From Epilithonimonas mollis (GTDB lineage: Bacteria; Bacteroidota; Bacteroidia; Flavobacteriales; Weeksellaceae): DNA of 64,000 nucleotides. Shown piece after piece: positions 8,301 through 16,951 of this stretch. A model generated the notes under the pieces. That model saw nothing but the letters and a program-made list of their open reading frames with translations. It searched no databases and was not told the DNA's origin. The position numbers and the translations under genes were made by a program. Where the stretch lies: positions 62,001 to 126,000 of the forward strand of contig NZ_FRAM01000002.1 in NCBI RefSeq assembly GCF_900142325.1, given 5' to 3'. Every line of letters begins with the position of its first letter. Within the stretch, counting starts at the first letter, position 1.

Positions 8301-9778
8301 GCGGGCTTACCAGTTCGATGTTCCTGACCTTGCTATTGGTTCCTGTCGTTCATTATGGTATTACCCGTTTGATGGAACGATCAAAACAACGCAAGGCACT
8401 CAAAGTAAACAAGTCCGGTATAGCGACTGTTCTGCTACTGATAGGTGGACTGCAACTGTCCGCACAGACCCAGCCGATTCCCGCTGATTCCGTGTACAGG
8501 CTGACCGTGGAGCAAGCGGTCGGGCTTGGGCTTCAAAACAACAGAATGGTCAAGGCAGGAGAACTTTCGACCTTGAAATCACAGTATGCGACAAAGGAAA
8601 TCGAGGCAAACCGCTATCCGCAGATCAACGCATCGACCACCTACATACGTAACATCAAGCCGACCGTTTTCTTTTTCCCCGGTATCGGTGTTTCACCAAC
8701 GGGAGATTTGACGATTGACAATTCAAGAATGATGCCTGTAAACGGATCGGCAAAGAATCATTTCAGCGGTTTGGTGGATTTACAGTTACCGATATTTAAT
8801 CCCCAGCTTCGTGAAGGAATCCGGTTGTCCAAACTGAACACAGCGTTATCGGAAGCGGAGCGGGAAATGACCAAATGGGAACTGGCTGATGAGATACGCA
8901 GGGCTTATTATAATATCCGCTTAGCGATCCTTAACAGGGAACTTGTCCATAAGGCAATAGAACGGGCAGAACAGACCATGCACGATACCCGTGTCCTTTA
9001 TAAAAATGATCTGGCACTTGTATCGGATACCTTGAATGTGTATATCAATGTGCAGAATCAGAAACCGAACCTCTACATGGCAGAAAATCAGATTGTACAG
9101 GCGACGGATTACCTGAAAGAGCTTATAGGACTGCCTTTTGAGAGTACGGTTTTGTTGCAGGAAAGCATTTCTGAAGAAACCCTTACAAGCCTGTTGTTTA
9201 CAGAGCAGAACGGCTCTCCTGTTTTTGAAGGCAGACCTGACATCAGGCAGAATATATCACAACAGGCTCTGGCTAAAAAACAGATTGATCTGGATAAAAG
9301 CCGTAGGCTTCCCACACTGGATTTTATCAGCCAGTACCAGATTCAGGCTCAACATGACCATTTCAGGTTGAACCAATATACCTGGCCGAACAGTTTCTAT
9401 GTGGGGCTACAGCTCAACATTCCTATATTCAGCGGTTTCAGGAACGATCACAAGGCAAAGCAGTCCACTATTGCATTGCAGGAACTGAAAATAGCAGGCG
9501 AACAGCTTAACAGTAAGGCACTGTTGGAATACCGTAAAGCTCAGGGAGACCTGCAAGAAGCCATGTCACGGATCAACGTTGCAAAAGATATTGTACAGGC
9601 ATCAGAAAAGAGCCTGGAACTGATAGATGCCCGTTACCGAAAGGGAGTTGGACGTTATCAGGACGTACTTGATGGTCAGTTCAGTCTGATACAGGCAAAT
9701 AACAGCTACAATAAGGCAGTATATGATGCTTTCATTGCTTCGGCTGCACTGAAAAAAGCAATCGGCACTATACAATAG
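5315..9778 (+). CDS. RND efflux pump fused to a TolC-like outer-membrane factor
   Basis: One 1487-residue reading frame holds two whole proteins. Residues 1 to about 1030 are an RND permease: TM1 begins at residue 10, the periplasmic porter signature GGAPSEIENTVSKKLEDAI follows, and the TM4 proton-relay pair occurs in LVIGILVDDSIVVLENIYRH, more like HAE pumps than CzcA. After a basic linker (ERSKQRKALKVNK) comes a signal-peptide-like segment (ATVLLLIGGLQLSAQT, about residues 1037-1052). A TolC-family outer-membrane efflux protein of about 430 residues then starts with SVYRLTVEQAVGLGLQNN. No stop or frameshift separates the parts. Cleavage after the internal signal-like segment is plausible but inferred. 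With the adaptor upstream it could form a complete tripartite pump from two genes. Confidence 0.93.
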   Translation: MKLTELAIKRPILFIVFYLIIAGLGILGYSKLRYELLPELATPVVTVTAVYPGGAPSEIENTVSKKLEDAISGVNKIKRVSTYSAENSAVVSIEFVADADPEKAIQDVQRAINKVLPELPAAVKSPTIESYSINDEPVLRIGTTANIPEAQLYEMLDKQIRQGISQINNVGRVTLLGGSPREVKVAADLEKLRAYGIGMDELAQAIQSSNVEIPIGAVKSKDGEFDVRTTGKATDFEQLRMQPVRVQPDGSTIFVKDVANITEGQKEATVMNRVNGKNSIALLVNKQTGANAVEAAKLVREHLTELESLHSNIGLKFSVISDSSEFTLKAANSVYFDFFLAVLLVALVMLVFLHSLRNAITVLIAIPTSLLVAFIMMFAMDYSLNLMTLLAMSLVIGILVDDSIVVLENIYRHMEMGSERVKASLDGRTEIGFAAMSITLVDVVVFLPLAFVPGLVGSLVKEFALVIVVSTLSSLMVSFTLTPMISSRFAKLTHLDGKTIFSRFAMFFEKQIAKLTDLYERILAWSLVNKWKTVGISAAFLIASLSLLFTGHVGSEFVPATDKGELSLMVTAPPGTRIQEMDRIVKSIEQRVNEVPEVTNQFTLVGYQSDGSGENRGGNVASINISLVEAKDRSKSISEIGRELKKIALLEAGVKVDVSTVGLFGTNAAPIQLLLHGENRDTVFATARRLLEDIRKVDGIVAPKLSVEDEKPSLQVNIDRKKLGDLGLTVEGISTALRIAVNGYEDMKYTKDGTEIDMRISLREQDKATTSNIENFPFVNAQGQMIYLKQFADVRLATAPSMLERRNKQSAVMLMAKVTGRPTGDIGEDIKAIVAKNPLPASVTLRYEGDLDLQDDAFGSLAVALVMSLCLIYLIMVALYNNWAYPFVVLFSIPVGVGGSVVALALAGNSLNIFSIFGLIMMMGLVAKNAILLVDRANERLAEGDSLRAALLDAGRTRLRPILMTTLAMVIGMLPLALSKGASSEMISSLAWVLIGGLTSSMFLTLLLVPVVHYGITRLMERSKQRKALKVNKSGIATVLLLIGGLQLSAQTQPIPADSVYRLTVEQAVGLGLQNNRMVKAGELSTLKSQYATKEIEANRYPQINASTTYIRNIKPTVFFFPGIGVSPTGDLTIDNSRMMPVNGSAKNHFSGLVDLQLPIFNPQLREGIRLSKLNTALSEAEREMTKWELADEIRRAYYNIRLAILNRELVHKAIERAEQTMHDTRVLYKNDLALVSDTLNVYINVQNQKPNLYMAENQIVQATDYLKELIGLPFESTVLLQESISEETLTSLLFTEQNGSPVFEGRPDIRQNISQQALAKKQIDLDKSRRLPTLDFISQYQIQAQHDHFRLNQYTWPNSFYVGLQLNIPIFSGFRNDHKAKQSTIALQELKIAGEQLNSKALLEYRKAQGDLQEAMSRINVAKDIVQASEKSLELIDARYRKGVGRYQDVLDGQFSLIQANNSYNKAVYDAFIASAALKKAIGTIQ

Positions 9779-9821
9779 AACCGGACTCATTAATACGATA
9801 AAAAACGATAACATTTAAAAT

Positions 9822-10331
9822 ATGACAAAAAGAATCGTAATGCTGTTAACACTTGCAGGGCTGGCTTTTACGGCGTGTCAAAACAATAAGAAACCGGACA
9901 ACGAGAATGCTTTGAAAGATGCTGTAAATACAACGGACACGGTGTTAAATACAGCAGACATTGCTTTCACATTAGCTAAAAACTATTTTGTAAATAATAC
10001 AGTAACAAAACTGGAGCATCCCAGAATTGAAACACAGGAACAGTTTAATGAAATTTTTGGAATGGCGGCTCACATGGGAAATGATGGAAAGCCTACCGTT
10101 ATTGATTTTTCCAAACAAAATGTATTGGCGGTTGTGCTTCCGGAAACGGACAGGGAGACGAAAATATACCCTGTAAGTTTACAGAGAGATGAAAACGGCG
10201 AAATCCTGCTGACCTATGGGGTAAAGGTGGGCGAAAAACAGACCCATACAACAAGACCGAATCTTGCGGTGATTATTGCCAAGTCGGAAAAGGGAAACGT
10301 CCGTTTAAATGAAATAAAACTCTTGAAATAA
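9822..10331 (+). CDS. Predicted lipoprotein with PrcB-like C-terminal region
   Basis: The 169-residue product starts with a lipoprotein signal peptide whose lipobox is LAFTAC, so Cys19 is probably lipidated. The mature part is polar, and the segment from about residue 80 (PTVIDFSKQNVLAVVLPET) to the end (RPNLAVIIAKSEKGNVRLNEI) resembles the small beta-rich PrcB_C fold; that resemblance is from memory and weak. The gene lies 43 bases after the pump gene and 22 before the next, so it is probably part of the efflux operon. Its function is unknown. Confidence 0.7.
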   Translation: MTKRIVMLLTLAGLAFTACQNNKKPDNENALKDAVNTTDTVLNTADIAFTLAKNYFVNNTVTKLEHPRIETQEQFNEIFGMAAHMGNDGKPTVIDFSKQNVLAVVLPETDRETKIYPVSLQRDENGEILLTYGVKVGEKQTHTTRPNLAVIIAKSEKGNVRLNEIKLLK

Positions 10332-10353
10332 TTTATAACAAAAATAATAAAAC

Positions 10354-10764
10354 ATGAAAAATCTATTTTTAAGTTTTGCACTGCTGCTTATAGCATCGTT
10401 CACCTATGCACAGGAAATAAAAGGAAAATGGCTGACAGACGACGGTGAAGCCATTGTAGAAATTTATCAGTCGGGAGACAAGTTCAATGGTAAGATCGTA
10501 TGGCTGAAAGATGCCAATGATGCACAGGGCAAACCATTGACCGATCAGGAAAACCCGGACAAGTCCAAACGTAGCAAACCTCTTATCGGACTGCTTATGT
10601 TAACGGACTTTAAGCAGAACAACGGAAAATGGGAAGGTGGCAAAATCTATGATCCATCGGAAGGAAAGACCTATAAATGTACCATGTGGCTTGAAAATGG
10701 CAAGCTAAAGGTGCGGGGCTATGTCGGCATGTTCTACCAGACACAAACGTGGACACGAAAATAG
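10354..10764 (+). CDS. DUF2147 family secreted protein
   Basis: The 136-residue product has a signal peptide ending at SFTYA-QEIKG and then a DUF2147 domain. Typical features are the opening GKWLTDDGEAIVEIYQ, the central KIYDPSEGKTYKCTM and the closing GMFYQTQTWTR. The family is periplasmic or exported, with a lipocalin-like barrel, and has no assigned reaction. It is within the efflux operon and precedes the sensor kinase gene, so a role in envelope maintenance is a reasonable guess. Confidence 0.88.
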   Translation: MKNLFLSFALLLIASFTYAQEIKGKWLTDDGEAIVEIYQSGDKFNGKIVWLKDANDAQGKPLTDQENPDKSKRSKPLIGLLMLTDFKQNNGKWEGGKIYDPSEGKTYKCTMWLENGKLKVRGYVGMFYQTQTWTRK

Positions 10765-10831
10765 CAGGTGAATGTTAATTGCTAATGCATATCACGGTCA
10801 GCTCAACGATAATGTTTAAATTCGTACTGTT

Positions 10832-11857
10832 ATGACATTTCAAAAAAAGGGATTTAAGTTTATCGGTTACTTTATCATCGGAGTAGTGTTCTATGGAATG
10901 CTGCTCCTGATAAACCCGTGGGATTATCCGCTCACAAAAGAGTTCGTGCTCGAAGTGCTCCGTGATCTGGCGGTGACTTTCATCGGTGTGTTGACCATAA
11001 TGGAAAGCAGTTTTTGGGTCAGCAAAAAGCTGGATAAACATTTCCCGTGGCGTTCTGCACTTACCAAAAGGATTTTTATTCAGATCGGTATATTGATGGT
11101 TATCGTCAGTTCCGTACTGTTTCTTTCACGGCTGTTGATCCCCGATGCATACTATGATGAAACAACGGTTCGGCAGGTATTTGTAACCGGAACAGTTATG
11201 TGCATACTTTTTTCTGCGGTATTTACGGCTGCTTCGTTCTTCATCCAATGGAATACGGCGACGGTCACGCTGGCGAAGTATGAAGAAAAAGTGGCTAAGG
11301 CAGAACTGGAATTTTTGAAAATGCAGATAGATCCTCATTTTCTCTTTAATAATTTCAGTACGCTTACTTCCCTGATAGAAGAGGATTCACAGTTGGCGGT
11401 TGAATATGTACAGCAACTTTCAAATATCTACAGGCACGTACTGAAAGACAAAGAACACCATGTAGTTCCGCTGAAAGAGGAACTGGAATTTATACGTTCT
11501 TATCTGTTTCTGTACGAAGCAAGGTATCAGGAAAGTCTGATGGTGAAAATTGATATACCGGACAGCCTTATGAACAAAGGCATTGCCACGGCAACCATGC
11601 AGTTATTGGTTGAAAATGCTATCAAACACAATTCGATCAGCAGGCAAAGCCCTTTAAAAATAGAAATACTTGCTGACCAGGACGGTATCGTAATAAAGAA
11701 CAACATTAACCCTGTGACTACCCAAAGAGCCAGCAAAGGCATTGGTTTGAAAAATATAACAGAAAGGTATCAGCTTCTCGGAAACGAAGTGGTTTCGATA
11801 AAGCACGATGATGATTTCTTTTGGGTGAGGGTTCCATTTTTAGAACTTAAGCGATGA
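10832..11857 (+). CDS. LytS/YehU-type sensor histidine kinase
   Basis: This membrane sensor kinase belongs to the His_kinase (PF06580) group. The first 150 residues contain about four membrane segments and no obvious periplasmic domain. The phosphoacceptor is His in MQIDPHFLFNNFSTLTSL near residue 170. The ATP-binding domain carries the N-box QLLVENAIKHN and the G-box SKGIGLKNITERYQLLG. The stop overlaps the start of the response regulator by four bases (ATGA), so the two are translationally coupled and form a two-component system. What it senses is unknown; envelope stress or pump substrates would fit the operon. Confidence 0.92.
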   Translation: MTFQKKGFKFIGYFIIGVVFYGMLLLINPWDYPLTKEFVLEVLRDLAVTFIGVLTIMESSFWVSKKLDKHFPWRSALTKRIFIQIGILMVIVSSVLFLSRLLIPDAYYDETTVRQVFVTGTVMCILFSAVFTAASFFIQWNTATVTLAKYEEKVAKAELEFLKMQIDPHFLFNNFSTLTSLIEEDSQLAVEYVQQLSNIYRHVLKDKEHHVVPLKEELEFIRSYLFLYEARYQESLMVKIDIPDSLMNKGIATATMQLLVENAIKHNSISRQSPLKIEILADQDGIVIKNNINPVTTQRASKGIGLKNITERYQLLGNEVVSIKHDDDFFWVRVPFLELKR

Positions 11858-12612
11858 TAAAAGCAATAATAATTGAGGATGAACTGTTGACAGCCAACCG
11901 ACTGAAACGGCTTATTTCAAAGGTTCGGGAAGACATTGAAATCGTGGCTATATTACACACGGTTAAGGAAACGCTGGAATGGCTCTCCGCTAACGATGAG
12001 CCGGATCTGTATTTCATGGACATTCAGTTGTCGGATGGTCTCAGCTTTGACATTTTTTCCGAATTTGATATTCAGAAGCCCGTCATTTTTACCACGGCTT
12101 ACGACGAATATGCGATCAAGGCATTCAAAGCAAATGGCATCGATTATTTGCTAAAACCCGTAGCGATAGAAGATATTAAGCAAAGCCTGATGAGGTATCG
12201 TCAGTTGAATCCGGTAACTGCTATCCCCGATCTTCAACTTCTCCTTAAAGATATTTCAGCGAACCCAACGAGGTTTAAGAACAATTTTCTGATAGAGTGG
12301 AGAGACAGGTTACTGACGATCTCTAAAGATGAGGTCGCCTATTTTCAGCTCTCCAATAAATTAACGCATCTGGTTACGCTGGATAATAAGCCCCATGTGC
12401 TTTCCTCCACGTTAGACTTGCTGGAAAAAGAGGTTGACCCTTATACCTTTTTTCGGATAAACCGTCAGTTCATCGTTTCAAGAAAATGTATACGGCAGAT
12501 ACATATTTATTTTGGCAACCGTCTTAAGCTCGTGCTTTCCCCTCAGCCTGATGAAGATGTCATTGTGAGCAGAGACCGTGTACCTGACTTTAAAGCCTGG
12601 CTGGATAGTTGA
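11854..12612 (+). CDS. LytTR-family response regulator
   Basis: The product has 252 residues: a receiver domain with acidic pocket EDE near residue 8, phosphoacceptor Asp in DLYFMDIQLSDG near residue 56 and Lys in YLLKPV near 106, then a LytTR DNA-binding domain from about residue 145 (RDRLLTISKDEVAYFQLSNK) to the end. LytTR proteins bind pairs of direct repeats spaced about two helical turns apart. It is coupled to the kinase upstream and precedes the PagL-like gene, so that gene and the efflux operon are likely targets, but I found no clear LytTR site in this operon. Confidence 0.93.
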   Translation: MIKAIIIEDELLTANRLKRLISKVREDIEIVAILHTVKETLEWLSANDEPDLYFMDIQLSDGLSFDIFSEFDIQKPVIFTTAYDEYAIKAFKANGIDYLLKPVAIEDIKQSLMRYRQLNPVTAIPDLQLLLKDISANPTRFKNNFLIEWRDRLLTISKDEVAYFQLSNKLTHLVTLDNKPHVLSSTLDLLEKEVDPYTFFRINRQFIVSRKCIRQIHIYFGNRLKLVLSPQPDEDVIVSRDRVPDFKAWLDS

Positions 12613-12647
12613 TCCAGCCCGTCCTATCGTTTTAAAAAAGAATACAA

Positions 12648-13805
12648 ATGAGATTACTATTTTTCTGGCCGGCATGCCGGCATGAATCCCTATTGCCTTT
12701 TTTTATTGCCTTTTTTCCACTGTTCAGCATGGCTCAGGAAGATTCCCTCCGACAGGCTCCTGCCCGTAATCCGCTGGTCATTGAGTTCGATCTGGAAAAC
12801 GGTGGAATCCTGAAACAAAAGGAACTGAGGGATATGACCTATAAGGATGCCTACTATCAGGGAGCCAACCTGAGGATCGGCTGGAAACAGAACAGTAAGC
12901 GGTATGCCTATAATGCACTCTACAATAACCCCATCTATGGCGTGGGGATCTATTCGGGTACCTTTAACAACGACATTATAGGAAATCCGTTCGCCGTGTA
13001 CGGCTTCGTGCAGGTTCCCTTTTCCCCGGAAAGTGACCGCAGATGGTCGTTTGACTACCGGATCGCACTGGGTCTGACAGGTAACTTCAAACCCTATGAC
13101 AAGGTTGACAATCCATTGAACCTGGCAATTGGCTCCCGGAACAACGTTTTTATCGATTTTGGCCTTCGTGCACAGTACCGCCTCCATGCAAAATGGAAGG
13201 CAGGGATCGGCGTGTCGTTCCACCATTTTTCAAACGGAGCCATGGCACTGCCTAACCGAGGTATCAATCTGGTGCCACTGTCACTTTCGGTCAGCTATCA
13301 GCCACATCCGGAAGCTATGATAAGGCACGATGCCCCTATCGCACCATTTCCAAAAAAATGGCTGTACCACATCAATCTCGGGACGGGTGTCAAACAGCTC
13401 AGTCCCGACTCGGACGACAGCTACCTCAAAGCGACTATCGGGATCTATGCCAGCAGGCACGTATCCCACAAATGGCGTCTGGGAGCCGGAGTGGACTTTT
13501 ATTATTCTGGTTCTGGGAACGATAGCAAAGTGGCGGGCAGAAAGGCAGGAGCCTTTGGCTCCCAGTTTTCGGGAGGGCCGACCCTGTATATCGTACATAT
13601 CCTGGATGAACGCCTTGTGCTAAACGGAAATATCGGCTATTACCTGCACAGGCAGGAGTTCAACGGTGAGGTAAATCCCTTTTTCCTAAGGGCTGGAGCT
13701 CGGTATTACGTGTATAAAAATATCAATGCCGGGGTATCCATCAAAGCACATATGGGCAAGGCTGATTTTGTCGAATGGACAGTGGGTTATACCATCAATA
13801 GATAA
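12648..13805 (+). CDS. PagL-like lipid A deacylase (acyloxyacyl hydrolase family)
   Basis: The product has 385 residues with a signal peptide (cleavage near FSMAQ-EDS) and an outer-membrane beta-barrel pattern. The stretch GIGVSFHHFSNGAMALPNRG matches the PagL motif, with His and Ser in HHFSN as likely catalytic residues; PagL removes the 3-O acyl chain from lipid A. It is longer than Pseudomonas PagL (about 170 residues); the additional C-terminal part also looks barrel-like. It follows the two-component genes by 35 bases, suggesting control by that system. Lipid A remodelling would complement the efflux pump in lowering envelope permeability; this is inference. Confidence 0.8.
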   Translation: MRLLFFWPACRHESLLPFFIAFFPLFSMAQEDSLRQAPARNPLVIEFDLENGGILKQKELRDMTYKDAYYQGANLRIGWKQNSKRYAYNALYNNPIYGVGIYSGTFNNDIIGNPFAVYGFVQVPFSPESDRRWSFDYRIALGLTGNFKPYDKVDNPLNLAIGSRNNVFIDFGLRAQYRLHAKWKAGIGVSFHHFSNGAMALPNRGINLVPLSLSVSYQPHPEAMIRHDAPIAPFPKKWLYHINLGTGVKQLSPDSDDSYLKATIGIYASRHVSHKWRLGAGVDFYYSGSGNDSKVAGRKAGAFGSQFSGGPTLYIVHILDERLVLNGNIGYYLHRQEFNGEVNPFFLRAGARYYVYKNINAGVSIKAHMGKADFVEWTVGYTINR

Positions 13806-13817
13806 TTTCATAAAATC

Positions 13818-15117
13818 ATGAAAGTAGTGAAAAATAAAAAAGAATGCTTAACATTCAGTAATGAGTGTCCCCAATGGCCCATGCGGATAAGAGCAGGGAT
13901 GCAGTGGACAGTACTGTGCCTCAGTTTCCTCCCTCTGGCACTTCATGCTCAGACTCCCACAGATTCTACTGGCATTGAAGCCAAACAGGATACCATTAAG
14001 CAGAAGGATCTGTTTGATGTCATCGAAAAGATGTTTAATATACATACCTCCGGAACCTCGTGACACCACGGATAAGCCATTCAGCTTTTCCGTACTGCCA
14101 TTGACTACAGATGTTCCCGGAGGTGGCAGGGCTTTGGTCACCACGGTAACAGGAAGTTTTTATCTCGGAAGCCGAAAAAACACGAATTTATCCGAAGTCT
14201 GGTTTGTTCCCTATTTCGATTTTGAGGGCAGGTATGGACTCCCTGTACGTTCCTACATCTGGCTGGATCGTAACAAATGGGCTTTACGAGGCGATATGCG
14301 GATTTTGAAATACCCGGAATACACCTACGGATTAGGAAAGCTAAAAACTGATGATGACAAGTTATTAGTCGATAGGTCATATCTGCGTGTTTACCAGCAA
14401 ATATTCAGACAGGTTTCTCCCGGACTGTTGTTAGGGGTTGGATATCATCTTGATGTCAATTCAAAGATTAAAACAAACTCCCAAGACCCAACACTTACAC
14501 AATTTTCCGGATACAATTATGGAACCACGAACGGAACAACCAGCACCTCCTCCGGTATCAGCTTCGATTTACTATATGATACGAGGGGTAGTTCGATAAA
14601 TGCATCAAAGGGAAGCTACTTAAATATTACGTACAGGATGAATCCCGAATTTATGGGTAGTGATCGTTATTGGCATTCTTTGTATGTGGATGCCAAAAAA
14701 TATTACAGATTGACCAAGTCTCCTGAACGGCAGAACCTGATCGCATTATGGAGCTATTACTGGACAACATTTAATTCCAATGCTCCTTATTTTGATCTGC
14801 CATCCATTGGATGGGATGATTTCAATACTTCGGGTCGTGGTTTTCAGCAGAGCAGGTTTCGTGCGAAATCCCTGTTTTATCTGGAAGCGGAATATAGAAA
14901 GGACATCACACGTGATGGACTGCTCGGATTTACACTGTTTTCAAACCTCAATAGCACAGAGGACTATAAAAATCCGCTGTTCTCTAAATGGAGTTTAGGC
15001 GTCGGTGGTGGGCTAAGGATTAAGGTCGATAAATTATCCGGCACAAATATATCGTTGGATTATGGTTTCAGCCGTGGCTACCACGGCTTTTACATAACAT
15101 TGGGGGAATATTTTTAA
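13818..15117 (+). pseudogene. Omp85/surface-antigen type outer-membrane protein, frameshifted
   Basis: The N-terminal part (from 13818) has a signal peptide (VLCLSFLPLALHAQ) and reads to a TGA at 14061-14063. The remaining about 355 residues continue in the next frame to 15117 with an Omp85-type barrel: KPFSFSVLPLTTDVPGGG, VGYHLDVNSK, SGISFDLLYDTRG and a closing GFYITLGEYF. Dropping one base near 14040-14046 (KMFNI then PPEPRDTTD) gives one protein of about 432 residues, so a one-base insertion is likely. It may be a broken gene, a sequencing error or a shifty site. No homopolymer of note sits at the junction. Intact relatives are surface-antigen family proteins without clear POTRA repeats. 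Confidence 0.8.
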
Positions 15118-15180
15118 TCTTCTGTGGCTACGCCTGTATAGACTTTTCCTTTTAAACCAAAAACACTAAAATAAAGCTGA

Positions 15181-16005
15181 ATGAATAAATTTTTGAATGA
15201 AAAACTCCATAGTCTGGAAACCACAATTCATGAATGTGAGTTGGAAACCGATTATTCCATACAACGTATAGAAACCATTATTCACCTCATTGTAAACTGT
15301 CTGTCTGAAGTAAAAGAATATGTTCTAAAAAGAGGTTTTAAGAATACAGATGAAGAAATCCGTTTTTTCAAGTATCAGAAGCCTGCAATTGTGGCAAAGC
15401 TCGTTTACTACAATGCCATTTATAAAATTGAAACCAAAAAGCCAAACAATAGTAAGGCTATAAAAAAATATCTAAATGAAGAATTGAGAAAACTCAAAAA
15501 GTATTTTGACAACAATCTCGAATTTTATAAATACTACCGGACTAATAATTCTTTCATTGATGACAAGCTCTTTATCAGAGGTAAATATGATATAAAATTG
15601 AGTCTGGATACTGTTTATTTTGAAACCGACCACAGATTTTCCACGTCTCATGATTACAAAGCGGCGAAGATTATAGCTAATGACCTGATACGGGTTTATC
15701 TTGAAGATCAGCTTCATAACACGCATCAAAATAAGACTTCTGAAAAGCCTGTACTGAACTGGACAGGTAGCAAAACAGCATTAACGGAGTTGATATATGC
15801 TCTATATGCACACGGCATATTTGACAATGGAAATGCCGACATCAAGGTTATTGCCAAAACATTTGAAAGCACATTTAATATTGACTTAGGAGATTTTTAT
15901 CATACATTTTTGGAACTGAAAGCCCGAAAAATAAACCGAACGAAATTCCTTGACAACTTACGTGATGCACTGATTAGAAAAATGGATGAGTACGATGATA
16001 AGTAG
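15181..16005 (+). CDS. RteC family protein (cargo-side copy)
   Basis: The 274-residue product has the RteC pattern: an N-terminal helical part (RIETIIHLIVNCLSEVKEYV), the central LVYYNAIYKIE and EFYKYYRTN blocks, and a C-terminal helix-turn-helix-like region (WTGSKTALTELIYALYAHG, then RTKFLDNLRDALIRKMDEY). In CTnDOT, RteC activates the excision operon. A second RteC is encoded at 29079-29924 on the other strand. The two share the same block order, such as SKTALTELIYALYA and SQNALIELIYAIYA, but have clearly diverged. This copy lies next to the cargo and may have another target. Confidence 0.88.
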   Translation: MNKFLNEKLHSLETTIHECELETDYSIQRIETIIHLIVNCLSEVKEYVLKRGFKNTDEEIRFFKYQKPAIVAKLVYYNAIYKIETKKPNNSKAIKKYLNEELRKLKKYFDNNLEFYKYYRTNNSFIDDKLFIRGKYDIKLSLDTVYFETDHRFSTSHDYKAAKIIANDLIRVYLEDQLHNTHQNKTSEKPVLNWTGSKTALTELIYALYAHGIFDNGNADIKVIAKTFESTFNIDLGDFYHTFLELKARKINRTKFLDNLRDALIRKMDEYDDK

Positions 16006-16072
16006 TTTTGTTTGATAATACCCGCAATGTAGTTTATCCATAAGATATAAACATTTGCTTATTTGAATTTGA

Positions 16073-16080
16073 TAACTTTG
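16073..16080 (+). promoter_or_regulatory. Putative -7 box for the AraC gene
   Basis: TAACTTTG is a full match to TAnnTTTG. The nearest TTTG (16054-16057) is only 15 bp upstream, so the -33 element is uncertain. The leader to the ATG at 16164 would be about 75 nt. Confidence 0.35.
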
Positions 16081-16163
16081 CAGGATGAAACGGAAAGGAA
16101 ACCATCTAAGATAATGAGTAAATAACCAGGACAATATCTAAGTCTGTAAGACAATAAAAAATC

Positions 16164-16892
16164 GTGAAAAAACACATAAAAATAGGGTTTTCGGACATTG
16201 GCGGGATTTATATCGGTAAAGACATCCAGACCAGCGAACATCTGCATCACGCTATTACCGTTGCTGTATCGTTTTCAGATGAAATTGATTATTGGTGTGA
16301 GCGGCAAAAGGTTTCCTGCAAGGGAGTAATTATGCAGGCTAACACTATCCGAAAACTTGTCAATCCTGATAACAGCTACATTGCTTTTATCCATATCGAG
16401 CCTTTCTCTGAACAAGGCTTAAAACTAACCGACAGAAAAGAGCCCTTCAAACAATTATCGCTTATTCAGGTAAAAAATATAACCAAACGTTTAGAAAAAT
16501 GGCTTTCAGATGAGCAGAATGACGAGAGCTTGACCAAAAAAATAATTGACAAAATTATTTCCGAAATTGGCTATACTTCTGGTATTGCGATAGACAAAAG
16601 AATTAGAAAAGCAATAGATAAAATCCGAAAAACAGAAGACATAACGCTCAAACAGATTTCTGAACACAGCCATTTATCAATGTATCGGTTTTCTCATCTT
16701 TTCAAACAGCAAACAGGAATATCTTTTAGAGAGTTTGTTTTATATACGAAATTAGTCAAATCCCTAAAAGCAGTTTATCAAAAACAGAGCCTTACACACT
16801 CTTCTTATTTAGGTGGTTTTTCAGACCAAGCACATTTTACACGAACATATTATAAGGCATTCGGCATATTGCCCTCTCAAAGCGTAAAATAG
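16164..16892 (+). CDS. AraC family transcriptional regulator
   Basis: The product has 242 residues. The C-terminal 90 residues hold the two AraC helix-turn-helix motifs: ITLKQISEHSHLSMYRFSHL and then GGFSDQAHFTRTYYKAFGI, the classic second-helix signature. The N-terminal part starts like a cupin-type effector domain (FSDIGGIYIGKDIQTSEHLH) but I cannot name a ligand. The VOC gene follows after 59 bases on the same strand and is the obvious candidate target. Confidence 0.9.
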   Translation: MKKHIKIGFSDIGGIYIGKDIQTSEHLHHAITVAVSFSDEIDYWCERQKVSCKGVIMQANTIRKLVNPDNSYIAFIHIEPFSEQGLKLTDRKEPFKQLSLIQVKNITKRLEKWLSDEQNDESLTKKIIDKIISEIGYTSGIAIDKRIRKAIDKIRKTEDITLKQISEHSHLSMYRFSHLFKQQTGISFREFVLYTKLVKSLKAVYQKQSLTHSSYLGGFSDQAHFTRTYYKAFGILPSQSVK

Positions 16893-16951
16893 CAACTCCG
16901 TTCAATTTTATGGCAGGGTTAATAACAATCTTTGCCTAAAAATAATTGAAT

